Shown one piece after another: positions 21,614 to 32,161 of a DNA stretch of 64,000 bases (positions are counted from its first letter, which is position 1; each line of letters starts with the position of its first letter). The notes beneath the pieces were generated by a model, which did no database searches, was not told the DNA's origin, and saw only the letters and a program-made list of their open reading frames with translations. The translations under genes and the position numbers were made by a program. Source of the stretch: Cylindrotheca closterium (Eukaryota; Bacillariophyta; Bacillariophyceae; Bacillariales; Bacillariaceae); NCBI GenBank assembly GCA_933822405.4, contig CAKOGP040002091.1, forward strand, positions 500,504-564,503, given 5' to 3'.

Positions 21614-22832
21614 CTACAAGTCTGCAGTCTTTTTATCTTCCTCTCTCATCTTTTGCAATCTTCGTCGTTCCGCCTTCAGTTTCCGTTCCTTTTCTTTTTT
21701 CTCAAAGACTGGATTCTTTCCAATTCCAAACATGGGACAATTCTTGCACCCTCTGGAAGGACAATTGTTGCATCGAAGGCCTGCATTTCCAGAAATCTTT
21801 TGGGGTTCGGAAAACTTGACGGAGCTTCCTACTCGGCTGGCTTCGGCACCATTTCCGACAAGACGAGCCTTGTAGTTAATATTGAGGTCACGTCGTTCCT
21901 TCTCCAGTCTTTCGAGTTCGTCATAGGGGACGTAGTGAATGCAATCGACGGGACTGGTATAAAATGTCGTTAGTGGATTTTCATCAAGGTGAAACATATG
22001 ATTCTGTAGATCCCGAACATCATGATACTCACCAAGTTTCAATTGCAATGGCAATTGTTTCTTCATCATCGCCCCACTGGCTAAAGACTCTGGCCCTTCC
22101 ATATTCTTCTTCCATGAAGAAAGTTGACTGGGCAATCATTGCACAGTTGGTACATCCAATGCATGTCATCTCATCGACATATACCATTTGTTGTCGAATT
22201 GGTTCGCCAGTTTCCTTATCCTTCTCTACCATAGTATGCGATTCTACCGTGGTCCAGTCAACATCATCGTCGGCGTATCCTTCCTCAACAAATGCTTTCA
22301 TACCTTCAACCATTCCTTCTTGTTCCATACTGTCGTCCATGGCAACGTCGAATGTATTTGCTATCGTCGCATCATCAAAGCCCCATTCTTGCATCTGACG
22401 GACCTTATCGGCTCGTTCGGCTTCGGCCATGTTGAAAGAAACTTCTTCTCCAGAAATGGACGCCAATTGATCCAACCAAGCATCTGCCTCGTCGACTTCT
22501 TCCACTGGTGCCTTTAATTCTCCTTTGGCTTTATCATCATCGTCTTCTTCTTCTTCTTCAGGTGAAGGTTCAAACTGGGACCAAAAGCTTCCATCCTGTT
22601 TGCGTGCCATCATTTCTTGCCAATCTTCGTTGTCTTCGTAGTTGTCGTCGGCGGATTTCCACAAGTTGGAATCACTAGCCGCAGGATCGTTCCAATCCGA
22701 AGACATGTGGACTGTCATTGCACTGTTGCTGGACTGTTGTGGTTGTCGTGGTGGTGGTTGCACAAAGGCTTGACTTGTTCCAGCCAGAATTGCCAACGAC
22801 GAGAGACGGATTGTATTTAGTTTTGCTGTCAT
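21614..22832 (-). CDS. Plastid-targeted 4Fe-4S ferredoxin-domain protein
   Basis: Exon 1 22033-22832 and exon 2 21614-21953, with a 79-nt intron (21954-22032) that splits the codon of a cluster cysteine; the spliced protein has 379 residues. The leader (LSSLAILAGTSQAF then VQPPP) is a bipartite plastid signal. An acidic disordered stretch follows, then a UBA-like helix (RQMQEWGFDDATIANTF). The ferredoxin domain reads VYVDEMTCIGCTNCAMIA, then after splicing ETCPVDCIHYVPY: CxxCxxC plus CP, one 4Fe-4S cluster of the plant DnaJ C76/Fer4_13 type. The C-terminus has a second cysteine set, CNNCPSRGCKNCPMFG, followed by a basic coiled coil. No J-domain is present, unlike the plant DnaJ relatives. Probably a plastid electron carrier or Fe-S scaffold; partners unknown. 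Confidence 0.85.
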
Positions 22833-23296
22833 TGTGTTATTATGTCAGTCAGTCTGATCAGCACTTGTCGTCATGTAAAGCTGCAAGTTTAACTAACTTG
22901 TGCTTCGTTTGCATCAAAGATCGATTGAAGGAAGAATCAAAACTCTTTGTGCCTTTCAGTTTTGGTTGCCATGATCTTGAGAAGAATTTGGAGGAATGAT
23001 AATTGATGACGTAAGCATGCAAGCTGACGACACGTCACATACGACTGATTGATTTCAATTCAAACACGAATCTTTGGTTCCATCCCTCCCCGTCTTCAGC
23101 TCCCCTCCTCCAAAATGCACTGTATCTTTGCCATACATTTGACGATGACGGATGCAACAGAACCGAAACCGCTTTCTGAGTAACACGAGTGCAAAAAGCT
23201 GCAAGGACAACCGAAAACGAGTTATTAATATAAGAACTTCAAGAAACGATCCACCAACAACGCAGATCACAGACAAGAGAAAAAGACAAGAGAATC
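22833..23296. other. Divergent promoter region
   Basis: Separates the ferredoxin-domain gene (minus) from the small membrane protein gene (plus). No repeats or ORFs of note. Confidence 0.5.
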
Positions 23297-23806
23297 ATGC
23301 CATCCTATGGAGCAGTCGATACACAGCGATCCGAGGACGCTGAGACCAATGCTGCCGACAATTCCTTTGAAGAAATGGACATGCGCTTTCTAAAGGAGCA
23401 GAAGGTCTCACAGGACGCCCGTCGGCGCAAGGTGATATCCGCTTTGGTTCCCATTCTCGTCGCCCTTGTCATCATCCTTCTCTTTGCAAAGATTTCACTC
23501 GGAGCAATTGGACCAGCGCATGACCCCAAATACCCTACGGAATACGGATCCAAGGCAGCTCCAGCACCCTCTCCAAAGTCATCCACACCAACTGGAGAAG
23601 AACCATCATCAGTGTCGGCTTTTCCTCCGGCCTCGTCATATTCGTCGTCTTCCAACACAACGGCCAAGAACAAGAACATGAACACTACTAGTACGAGTAT
23701 CACCACCACAGCGTCGTGTAGTGAAAATAGACCATGCTATCAACTGGGGTTAACAGGTCAATGCTGTCCAACTGGGGAGGGTGTCATGTTGGGTTGTTGC
23801 CAATAG
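23297..23806 (+). CDS. Small single-pass membrane protein with Cys-rich C-terminus
   Basis: Single exon, 169 residues. The N-terminal ~45 residues are acidic then basic (RRRK), followed by one transmembrane helix (about residues 46-66, SALVPILVALVIILLFA). The predicted luminal or extracellular part is Pro/Ser/Thr-rich, low complexity and suited to O-glycosylation, and ends in a compact cysteine cluster (CSENRPCYQLGLTGQCC, then GCCQ). The cysteine pattern suggests a small disulphide-bonded knot. Orientation by the positive-inside rule is N-in/C-out (type II). No family recognised; could be a secretory-pathway or cell-wall associated protein. Confidence 0.65.
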   Translation: MPSYGAVDTQRSEDAETNAADNSFEEMDMRFLKEQKVSQDARRRKVISALVPILVALVIILLFAKISLGAIGPAHDPKYPTEYGSKAAPAPSPKSSTPTGEEPSSVSAFPPASSYSSSSNTTAKNKNMNTTSTSITTTASCSENRPCYQLGLTGQCCPTGEGVMLGCCQ

Positions 23807-24184
23807 AGGCCTTCGCAACATTATTATTGCGAGAATCGTCTCCACAAATCCGACCATTTCATTTTCATTTCAAACACAATCAAAAGCTCCGACCACGATA
23901 CATGTATTCCTTTCACTCATTCTACATAAAACGTACCTTCATCCTGCATAAGCCAAATACTAGCAAACCATTTACTACTACTACTACAAGAATCAGCAAA
24001 AGAATACAATACCAACAGAACAAGAATCTTGATCGTAGTTAATATTTTAACTATACTAGAGATCCCCACAGTGTCTGTGTCCAGGGAGTGAATCTTCCAT
24101 CGTTCTAACAAATCCTTCCAATCCATCCATTCATCCGATCCATCCATTCGTCCTTTTCCCCCAATCCATTCAATTCTTTGTCTT
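23807..24184. other. Convergent 3' region
   Basis: 3' flanks of the small membrane protein and of the RRM gene. No feature seen beyond short ORFs. Confidence 0.5.
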
Positions 24185-26038
24185 TTAATTGGCTCCGTCA
24201 ACTTCGGGTAATGATTGGCGCAACGGATCCATGCTGGAAAATGAGCTAGGACCTGCACCGTCTTCCGGCTCGTTAACGACATCTTCGCTAGCGGCTCCTC
24301 CCTCAACATTTCCAGCACCGCCCTCCTGATACCAACCACCAGCAGCACTCATGGCCATGGGTCCAGATGGCGGCAAAGAGGAGGGCATGTAAGCGCGTCC
24401 TCCTTGGTTTCCACCAGCACCACCCTGATTTCCACCTTGGGGATTGTATCCTCCATTAGGTCCTCTCTCATTTTGCTGTTCGGCGGATCGGATTTGCTTG
24501 TGTTGTACTTTCAAGCGCTTGTTGCCAATCTGAAAGAATGGTGATGAGGAGAAGAGGTGAGCACACTGAATAATTGGAAACAAGAAAACCAAAAGGAGCC
24601 AATCGTAATAATAATGATGATAATAATACGTACCGTATATCCATTCAATTCCTTAATAGCAATCGCTGCTGCATCCGGACTATCGTATGACACAAATCCA
24701 AACCCACGGCTTCGACCCGACTCCTTTTCCACCATAATTCTAACACTGAGCAGAGTACCAAATGGAGAGAACAAATGGTACATGTCCATGTTGGAGAAGT
24801 GATTGGGAATGTGAAAGATGAACAAGTTGGCGCCATCTGGACCCTTGTTGGACGCCGTTGTTTGAATGGGAGGTCCAGGAGAAGCGGTTGGATAATATTG
24901 ACCTCCATAGTTTGCCATTTGCTGTCCAGGAACTCCTCGGCCACCACCCCCGGGCATGCCTGGATATGACATAGTAGGGCGAGGCTGAAGTGGGCTGACA
25001 GCCGTCATGCCATACATATCAGGAGTCGGATATCCCCATTGAGGGGCCTGCTGATGATGGGAGAAATGACCACCTGGGCTATTCGGACTACTGCCATAAA
25101 CGCCATAGCCTTGATCTTGTTGGCTATCTACAGATGGTGCAAGCATGGTTTCTTCAAAGGAATAAGATCTTCCTGCTGCTGTACGAGGTGGCATTCCTGG
25201 AACATAAGGCATGGGCATTCCTTGTTGGGCAGGTGAGTTTGGCGGATATGAGTTTTGTCTACATATATTGCAAGCAAGAGGGAAAAGGTAAGACGCGCGA
25301 TACGATGTTGCCAACGAGCATTCAACAGCAGGTTTCGTACCGATTGTCGGTCCATCCAGAGAAATCGTTTGGAACAGGTCCCAATCCAGAGGAGGAAAGA
25401 TAGTGAGGTCCAGGACTACCTGGAGCATGCTGTTGCATAGATCCATCAAACACGTGGTGATGGTCCAGCAAACCATGCGTTGGCTGTCCACTCAAAGTTG
25501 GAAAGAGTGGAGAAGCTGGTGGGACACCCGTCAAACTCGAGGCCGTGTGAGAGGGACTGTTGGGTGGTTGCTGGGCAGCTGTGCTATAAGGGTGAACATG
25601 AACGGTCCCAAAAGGACTTCCTGGATAAGCAGCCGGTTGCAGAAATGCGCCAACATCATAACCAGTTGCTCCTGCTGGTGAGGGAGGCTCAGGGGTCACT
25701 TGCGTTTGCGAATAATAGTACGCCTGTGGCTGTGGGGTCAGGTGTGCGGGAAGAGCCTGAGGATAACCTGAGACTGATTGGACAGGAGAATTGGATACTC
25801 TATCCGGGGAACCTTTCTTGTCTTCCTTGGTGTCAGATATGACAACAGATCCTTCCTCGCCGGTGGTGGGGGCGACCACTGGGTCTTGTTCGGGCTCTTT
25901 CCCATCATGCGAGGATGGAGGAGTCACAACATCAGCGACATTATCTTCGGTAGAGGCCATTCCTTCCAAGCCAGAAGCACCGGGGTAAGGATGATGATCA
26001 ACTACGGTAGCCCCCACTGGAATTACGGACACCGGCAT
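24185..26038 (-). CDS. CELF/Bruno-like RNA-binding protein with one RRM
   Basis: Three exons: 25341-26038, 24634-25258 and 24185-24529, with introns of 82 nt (25259-25340) and 104 nt (24530-24633). The spliced protein has 555 residues. The first ~370 residues are disordered and rich in Pro, Ser, Gln and Gly. A single RRM follows at about 377-455: RNP2 is LFIFHI, RNP1 is RGFGFVSY, and after splicing the end reads NGYTIGNKRLKVQHKQIR, matching the third RRM of CELF/Bruno proteins. The C-terminal tail is Gly/Asn-rich. The RRM is split by intron 2 at the same place where many RRM genes are interrupted. Predicted to bind RNA and act in splicing or mRNA translation/decay. The other two RRMs of canonical CELF proteins are absent. 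Confidence 0.88.
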
Positions 26039-26566
26039 TCAGATCTTCTTGATTTGGAACAGTAGACACACAGCAAAAAAGAAAAAGATCACCAAAACAC
26101 GAACTCCAAAAGAATTTTCCTTTCGAAGAATCTATTTATTGTCCAAACTACAGCGAGAGGGAGGACACCTGGGTACTGAGCTTCCAATGTGTTTTGTCAA
26201 GGCAATAGCTGAGAGCAGATGATACTTTCAGGGTAAAGGGACTTGATGAGAACGATTGATTGATCCTGCTATCATCTGAATGTTCCCTAGCCTAGATTTT
26301 TCGTGTTCGGTAGGAAATCCATCACCTGTACCTGTAGAAAAAGTACCTACTACAAGTCGTACCAGGTTCACCGTAGAACACAAAATAAGATACTGAGACA
26401 AACGGGACACGACTAACCGTTAAATCGATTAGACCGCCTCGTATCGGACCATCACAGACCGTAGGATCTGACCGTCGCTACGCCCCTTAGAGTACATAGC
26501 CGATTGCGCTCGCCCACCACGAAGAACTCAAAACATCAAAACCATCACTTCTCTTTTTTCTTTAGA
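26039..26566. other. Divergent promoter region
   Basis: 5' flanks of the CELF-like gene and the RRM/CysRS-helical gene. An upstream in-frame ATG at 26504 would extend the latter; a pyrimidine tract and AG just before 26566 could also be an acceptor of an unseen intron. Confidence 0.45.
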
Positions 26567-28183
26567 ATGATGATGCAGCAAACACTTCTCCTACTGGGGT
26601 TATTGACAGCTACAGAGGGTTTTGGTAGCAGTTTATCAGTTTCAACAAGAATAGGATCAAGGCTTACACAAACTAGTCAACATGCCAAGGCGCCACCAGA
26701 GTTTTCAGTCGTTGGCGAAGACGACGACTACAAGCCTAGCCCGCCTCCCGAGTTTACCATTGAAGATGACGATGATTACGTTCCTTCACCGTCTGCAGTG
26801 AAGAAAAGATCTTATAATCCTCCACCAGAGTTTACAGTTGAAGATGATGCTGATGATTACGTTCCTTCGCCGTCTCCAGTGAAACGTTCTCGCAGTCCTC
26901 CTTCAAAATTTTCAGTCGATGATGCCGCTGCCTCATACTCAGAGAGTACAGCACCAAGACAAAGCGTTCGCCGACCCAAACGAAAAGTTATTCCCAGCAT
27001 GAAGGGAACGAGTTGGATGCAAAAGAATGCGCAATTTTCGAATGATCCCGTGCCAGAAAAGATCGAAGAGCAACCACCACGGTTCAACAGTCGTGATTCT
27101 CCTCGTGCCGGAAGAGGGCCGCCGTCCAGAGATGGAAGAGGACCGTTCAACTCTCGCGACTCCCCTCGTTCCGGAAGAGGACCACCCCCCAGAGATGGAA
27201 GTAACTTTCGCCAAAATTTCCGAGCCACTCGTGTCTTTGTGCAGGGAATCCCACCAGGAACCTCTTGGCAAGACTTGAAGGATCACTTCAAAAAGGCAGG
27301 AGATGTGGTATTTGCTTCTGTAAGTGTCGACATGGAAACAGGGGAATCCCGAGGGCATGGAATTGTACAATTTGAAGAGCCCGAAATGGCTGAACAGGCC
27401 ATTAAAATCATGCGGGACCATCCATTGAATGGATCGGAACTTTACGTGAGAGAAGATGTTCAAGAAAACAAGAATGGAGCAGAAATGAAACCAAAGGGAC
27501 CCACACCACCCACCAAATGGAAATGCGCCAACGAGGACAACGCTGCCTATTTGGACGAAGGGGAAATTATGGCCATTCGCAACTTGATCAAGGCGAGAGA
27601 CGATGCCCGAAGACGTCGCAAGTATGATGTTTCAGACACTATACGAGATCAACTAAAAGAAACACACGGGGTCTTTATCGATGACCGACTGCAAATGTGG
27701 TGGACGTCCGTTGATGGAAGCAAGGTTCCTAAATCGATTCACGAGATCAAGGGAGACGGCCGTTGGAAACTCAAACCTTGGCGTCAAATCCCCACTACAC
27801 CAGAGAATGACGCTTGCGTCAGTGCCGATCTTGTTTCAGGACTTTTAGACCAACGTGATATTGCCCGTCGTGAAAAGGACTTTCGTACGGCCGATGCCTT
27901 GTTGGAGGAGGCCCGTACCTGCCCAGATGGCGATTTGAATCTTCGCATTCACGATGAGAGCCGTACTTGGAGAGTCTGGACTGAAGCACCTCCTATGTTC
28001 CCCGTGCAACATCGTGAAGAGCGAGATCCCCAGGAGACGCGCATGTCGGCGGCCGAGCAGTGCATGAGCATTGTCGAAGAACATGCCCCGCACAAAATTG
28101 ATGAAATCAAGAATGTCTTGGAAAAGTTCAAAGGAAGAGAATTTCAAGTCCTCAAGCGTCTGAAAAATCAATATGAAACATAA
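26567..28183 (+). CDS. Signal-peptide RRM protein with two CysRS-like helical repeats
   Basis: Single exon, 538 residues from ATG 26567; the leader MMMQQTLLLLGLLTATEGFG is a signal peptide ending in a Gly-Phe junction, so plastid import is likely. Residues ~45-130 hold an acidic repeat (PPEFxxxDDDDYxPSP) seen three to four times, followed by Arg/Gly-rich repeats (GRGPPSRDGRGPF). An RRM follows at about 222-300 (RVFVQGIP as RNP2, GHGIVQF as RNP1). Behind it are two helical units resembling the anticodon-adjacent helices of cysteinyl-tRNA synthetase: RDDARRRRKYDVSDTIRDQL near 27600 and RDIARREKDFRTADALLEEA near 27860, each followed by a short acidic strand (DRLQMWW, DESRTWRVW). No synthetase catalytic core is present. 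Likely an RNA-binding factor in the plastid. Confidence 0.75.
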   Translation: MMMQQTLLLLGLLTATEGFGSSLSVSTRIGSRLTQTSQHAKAPPEFSVVGEDDDYKPSPPPEFTIEDDDDYVPSPSAVKKRSYNPPPEFTVEDDADDYVPSPSPVKRSRSPPSKFSVDDAAASYSESTAPRQSVRRPKRKVIPSMKGTSWMQKNAQFSNDPVPEKIEEQPPRFNSRDSPRAGRGPPSRDGRGPFNSRDSPRSGRGPPPRDGSNFRQNFRATRVFVQGIPPGTSWQDLKDHFKKAGDVVFASVSVDMETGESRGHGIVQFEEPEMAEQAIKIMRDHPLNGSELYVREDVQENKNGAEMKPKGPTPPTKWKCANEDNAAYLDEGEIMAIRNLIKARDDARRRRKYDVSDTIRDQLKETHGVFIDDRLQMWWTSVDGSKVPKSIHEIKGDGRWKLKPWRQIPTTPENDACVSADLVSGLLDQRDIARREKDFRTADALLEEARTCPDGDLNLRIHDESRTWRVWTEAPPMFPVQHREERDPQETRMSAAEQCMSIVEEHAPHKIDEIKNVLEKFKGREFQVLKRLKNQYET

Positions 28184-28257
28184 AGTAAAAGCATCAGTAC
28201 ATTTTAGAGCCTTCACCTGTTGCAATGTGATTGTCAAAAAATAACTAAATTATTAGG

Positions 28258-29908
28258 CTACACAATTTCCGGACTGGAATATTGCGGTTTTCCATCGGTA
28301 TTCACTGGGGCCAAGTAGGGATGGTCCTCCAACTCTTCTGGATACGGAATGTCTTCCTCGTCTTCGTATGGATAATAAGTGCAGCAAGTGGCACACATTT
28401 CTGTACTCCTCGGCGCTTCACCCTGTCTAAGTGGATGATACCTGACTTCACCGAACATTGGTATCGTGGTAACCCCCTTCCCCTGGACGCTGGTCCAGCC
28501 CATGGATTGCCATCGTAATTTTTGTGGATGAACGGCTGCTTGTCCTCCGTACAAAAGTAATTGCGAGTGTTCGTCCCGACTCACCGCCCAAGCTCCCATG
28601 CCCAGCAGTGCCATGATCACTGGTGCCACCACTACAATGAAGAATCTAGTATAGAGCTCGATCGGCTTGGCCAGAGGCATAACTTCCTCAAAGACAAAGA
28701 CCAAAAGAATTCCCAAGACTGCTGCTGCCGAGTATAACTTGCCGGCAACCAGTTGTGATTCTGTCAATTTGTAGTAACCAACATGGTGTCCATAGACAAT
28801 GTATACCAAAGTTGCAGATCCAATTAAAAGGACTGCAACGATGGGAGAGATGATGGATTTCCATCGAATTGTGTCAACTCCATGGTCTACCTTGAGACAA
28901 GCCATGATCATGGAGCACAAAGTTAGCATCCAGCAAACTACCCGGAGGGGATGTTGCGACTTGCATATTATTCCATCCAAAACTCCAACCACAACAATGA
29001 TCCAAAAGGGTGTAAAAACTGTGGACAACGGCATGGATCCCTTTGACAACCGAATGTAAATGAGAATTTCAAAAATGAAAACACCAGTGGATATCAAGCC
29101 AGTTTTGACACCAAATTTCAGCGATCTTTGTAGCAACGGTAGGTATTCTGTTCGATCCAGGTGATCTCTGGAATCCGCTCGCTGCCGACTGTCGTTGGCG
29201 TCTCCAATGAACACCGATAGAGCCTTTGCAGATTGAACGTGACACCAAACAAGGCCTAAATGTGATAGCCAGGAGGGAAGTAGAATGAACCAATACGGTA
29301 AAAAGCTCATCAGTTCAGTCCATCGTGCTGCTGCAAACAGAATAGTTAAGGCAAACCCAATGGAAACAACCAACTAAAAGGGAAGGGAAAGAGAGGACAT
29401 GTGTGAGAATCACTAGCACCAATCAACATGCGCAAAAATACTAGATCAACACATTGCGTACCCATGTTTTGACGAGTGGTTTGAGCACTGATAGCGCTCC
29501 TTTACGGACTGCATAAACGTGTTCTGGAACCTCCAAAAAAGGTGGATGGTCCTCATCCGAACTCCCACTCCCCGTAGGACTTTGCTGTCTTTTGACAGAG
29601 TGAACTGATCGACTTCCAGGCGTATAATGGTTCGAACCTTTGGAGGATCCCACAGAGGTATCGTTGGATCGGTTGGAAGGATCTGTCACAATCTGATAGG
29701 AATCAAAGTCGCCATCGACTGGCTCTTGCGATTGGTCCATTGGATCCCTCGAAAGATGTGGTGATCGACTTGTGCGTCGTCTTGATCTAGTAGAATCCCC
29801 TTGAGTGGAATGTAAATAAGATGGAGCAGAGGCCTCCAGCAATGGGTCCGTCTCTCTGGCTGGCTTATCTGTTGCTCCTCCTTTTTTGTAGCTTGACTGT
29901 TGTCTCAT
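28258..29908 (-). CDS. Polytopic membrane protein, possibly TMEM185-like
   Basis: Exon 1 29462-29908 (149 codons) and exon 2 28258-29373, joined in phase 0 across an 88-nt intron with a GTACGC donor; a donor nine bases downstream (GTGTTG) would be equally in frame. The spliced protein has 520 residues. The first ~125 are disordered and Ser/Arg-rich. Exon 2 encodes about eight or nine hydrophobic helices, with Trp/Pro-containing turns such as PYWFILLPSWL and VFTPFWIIVVV that recall the transmembrane Fragile-X-F (TMEM185) pattern; this resemblance is weak. The C-terminal cytosolic tail is acidic and carries MCATCCTYYPYEDEED. It converges with the preceding gene, the stop codons being 74 bp apart. 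Function unknown. Confidence 0.7.
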
Positions 29909-30274
29909 GTCCTTCCCAGCTCTGGGAGGAGATTACCTTATTGTTGCAGAGGTTGTCCAAGAGATTGGATGAAAGAATGAAAGGGTTTGTGCTGAATTGA
30001 TTGCTCTTCCGTTGATCTTCCAATAATCCTGTTGAGGTGGCTCTGATCTATGCCCCAGACAGCATTCGACCAACGCCGGCCCGCGCGTTTAGTGGCGATG
30101 TTTTGAATCGACTATTCGTATTAGTCGAGTGTTGCGTCGACTAATTGGACTCAAATTGATGTCACCAATCTACGTGCGTGTTTTGATGAGATCCAACAGC
30201 CATCAGTGATGAGTGATCGGCTTGGCCTTCAAATCAATCCGCTAACTCAATCAAACAACAAACAAAGACGAACC
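29909..30274. other. Divergent promoter region
   Basis: Between the polytopic membrane protein and the BASS gene. It contains cgactaattggactca at 138-153 of the 30 kb block (30138-30153), matched with one mismatch in the promoter at 37635-37650. Confidence 0.5.
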
Positions 30275-31763
30275 ATGAAGATCAGTCCAATTGCCCTGGC
30301 TCTTACCGCCCTTGCGGCTGCTCCAATGGGAGATGCCTTTGCTCCTTCTCCAATGAACTCCAAGGTTGTGGTGAGTGCAATTATCTTGCTTCTAGCAACC
30401 AACCTCTGATGCTTGCAACACAATTTAAAATGCTGACATTTTGCCACTTTTATTTGTCACTCAAATAAAGAGCCTTACTTCCACCAGTGCCGTTCAGCCT
30501 GTCTTCCGTGCTCCTTTGGAGCTCAAGGCCTCCACCAGTGCCATTTCCATGTCGGTGAGTTAGATTTTGAGTGTGGCTTCATGCCATGATGTTCCAGTCT
30601 TTTGTCCGACAACGGCTATATGCGAAGATTTAAATTTGGGTTTCTCATTATCATTCAACCCAAAATATTTAGGAGGAAGCTGCTCCTGAACCAGTGCCGG
30701 AAAAGAGCCTCGCCAAGAAGATCTTTGATGGATATGTCAAAGCTGCCGATGTCGCTACCCAACTATTCCCTGTCTGGACTGTCTTGTTCACTGGAATTGC
30801 TTTGAAGTCTCCCTCTTCTTTCGCTTGGTTCACCACTGAATACTTCACTGCTGCCCTGGCCGCTCTGATGCTTTCCATGGGTATCACTTTGACGCCACAA
30901 GATTTCATTGACGTTTCCAAGGAACCAGCTGCCGTTGGTATGCAATTCACTTTGTGTTATGCCATCATGCCTCTCTTGGCTCTTGGACTCGGAAAGGCAT
31001 TCAAGTTTAATCCTGCTCTTCTTGCCGGTATGGTGTTGGTCGGATCCATCAATGGAGGACAGGCTTCTAACCTTTGTACTTACATTGCTAAGGGAAATGT
31101 TGCTCTTTCCGTTCTCATGACCACTGCTACAACATTGGGTGCCATCTTTATGACTCCTTTCCTATGCAAGTCTCTTTTGGGAGCCGTTGTTCCCGTCGAT
31201 GCTGCTGGTATTGCCAAGTCTACGGTTGAAGTGAGTATATTTGTTGTAGGATGGAGTTTTCTCATTGGTCGTATTTTGGAGCGCCAGCTGACCCCAACTA
31301 TTCCATCTCTGCTAAATCTCTTCAGGTTGTCTTGGCTCCCATTGCCGTCGGTATGACTACAAACAAATTCTTCCCCAAGCTCGTCAAGGCTATCCTTCCA
31401 TTCGCCCCAATTGTTGGTGTTGTTTCCACCTGTCTATTGGTCGCCAGTGCCGTCGCCCAAGTTGCTGAACCCATCATCAATGCCGGATGGTCGTTGCAAT
31501 TTGCCTGCATCCTTCTTCACTTGATTGGAGGACTTTTAGGATACTTCCTTCCCAAGCTCACTGGATTCGGAGAGGTCTCTTCCCGCACCATGGCTATTGA
31601 GACTTCCATGAAGTCTTCTGCTTTCGGATTCTTGTTGGCCAAGCTCCATCTTGGTGAATATGCTGCACGTGTTCCTAGTGCTGTCAGTGTTGTTTGGATG
31701 GCCTTGACCGGATCCATCTTGGCGGTGATCTGGAGACAAATCCCCGTCAAGGAAGGCGAGTAA
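30275..31763 (+). CDS. Plastid bile acid:sodium symporter (BASS) family carrier
   Basis: Four exons, 30275-30370, 30471-30554, 30673-31230 and 31326-31763, all joined in phase 0 across introns of 100, 118 and 95 nt; 391 residues. Exon 1 encodes a signal peptide ending DAF/APS, the plastid-import junction; exon 2 encodes a Ser/Thr-rich transit-like stretch. The rest has about nine hydrophobic helices with BASS-type motifs: SMGITLTPQDF, GSINGGQASNLCTYIAKGNV, and EVVLAPIAVGMTTNKFFPKL across the last splice junction. Family members move sodium with organic anions; plant plastid BASS proteins carry pyruvate, 2-keto acids or glycolate. Substrate cannot be read from sequence. Predicted location is the inner plastid envelope. 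Confidence 0.9.
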
Positions 31764-32161
31764 ACACTCTGCCTCGACTACTGGAAAACCAACGCAACAC
31801 GAGATTAGTTTGAATGGTCGCTGATCTCGGTTTCCCATTTTCATTTTCGTTATGTTCACGTGGATCTGTTAGGTCCTATATTCTGATTGATTGTATTTCA
31901 AAATCCAACCTTGCTTTGCGACCACATATAAAATCTATTAGAGAGGGGGTTTAGACGCTACGTATTTGTGAATTAATTGACACCTGAGCCAGTTTCATCT
32001 TTGATTGTATGTGATACTCCAGAAATTTTTAATTAGGTGCTCGAACAGTCCCTAATGCGTGCGGGGGACAGGCGAAAAAATCGAAGATACCACCTTGAAC
32101 CTTGATGATGGATCATTGACACCTTCATTCCTTCTCTCGCTTCACTGGCCAACACTTGACC
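31764..32161. other. Intergenic, no gene seen
   Basis: 3' flank of the BASS gene and 5' flank of the next plus-strand gene. Only short ORFs; no repeats recognised. Confidence 0.5.
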
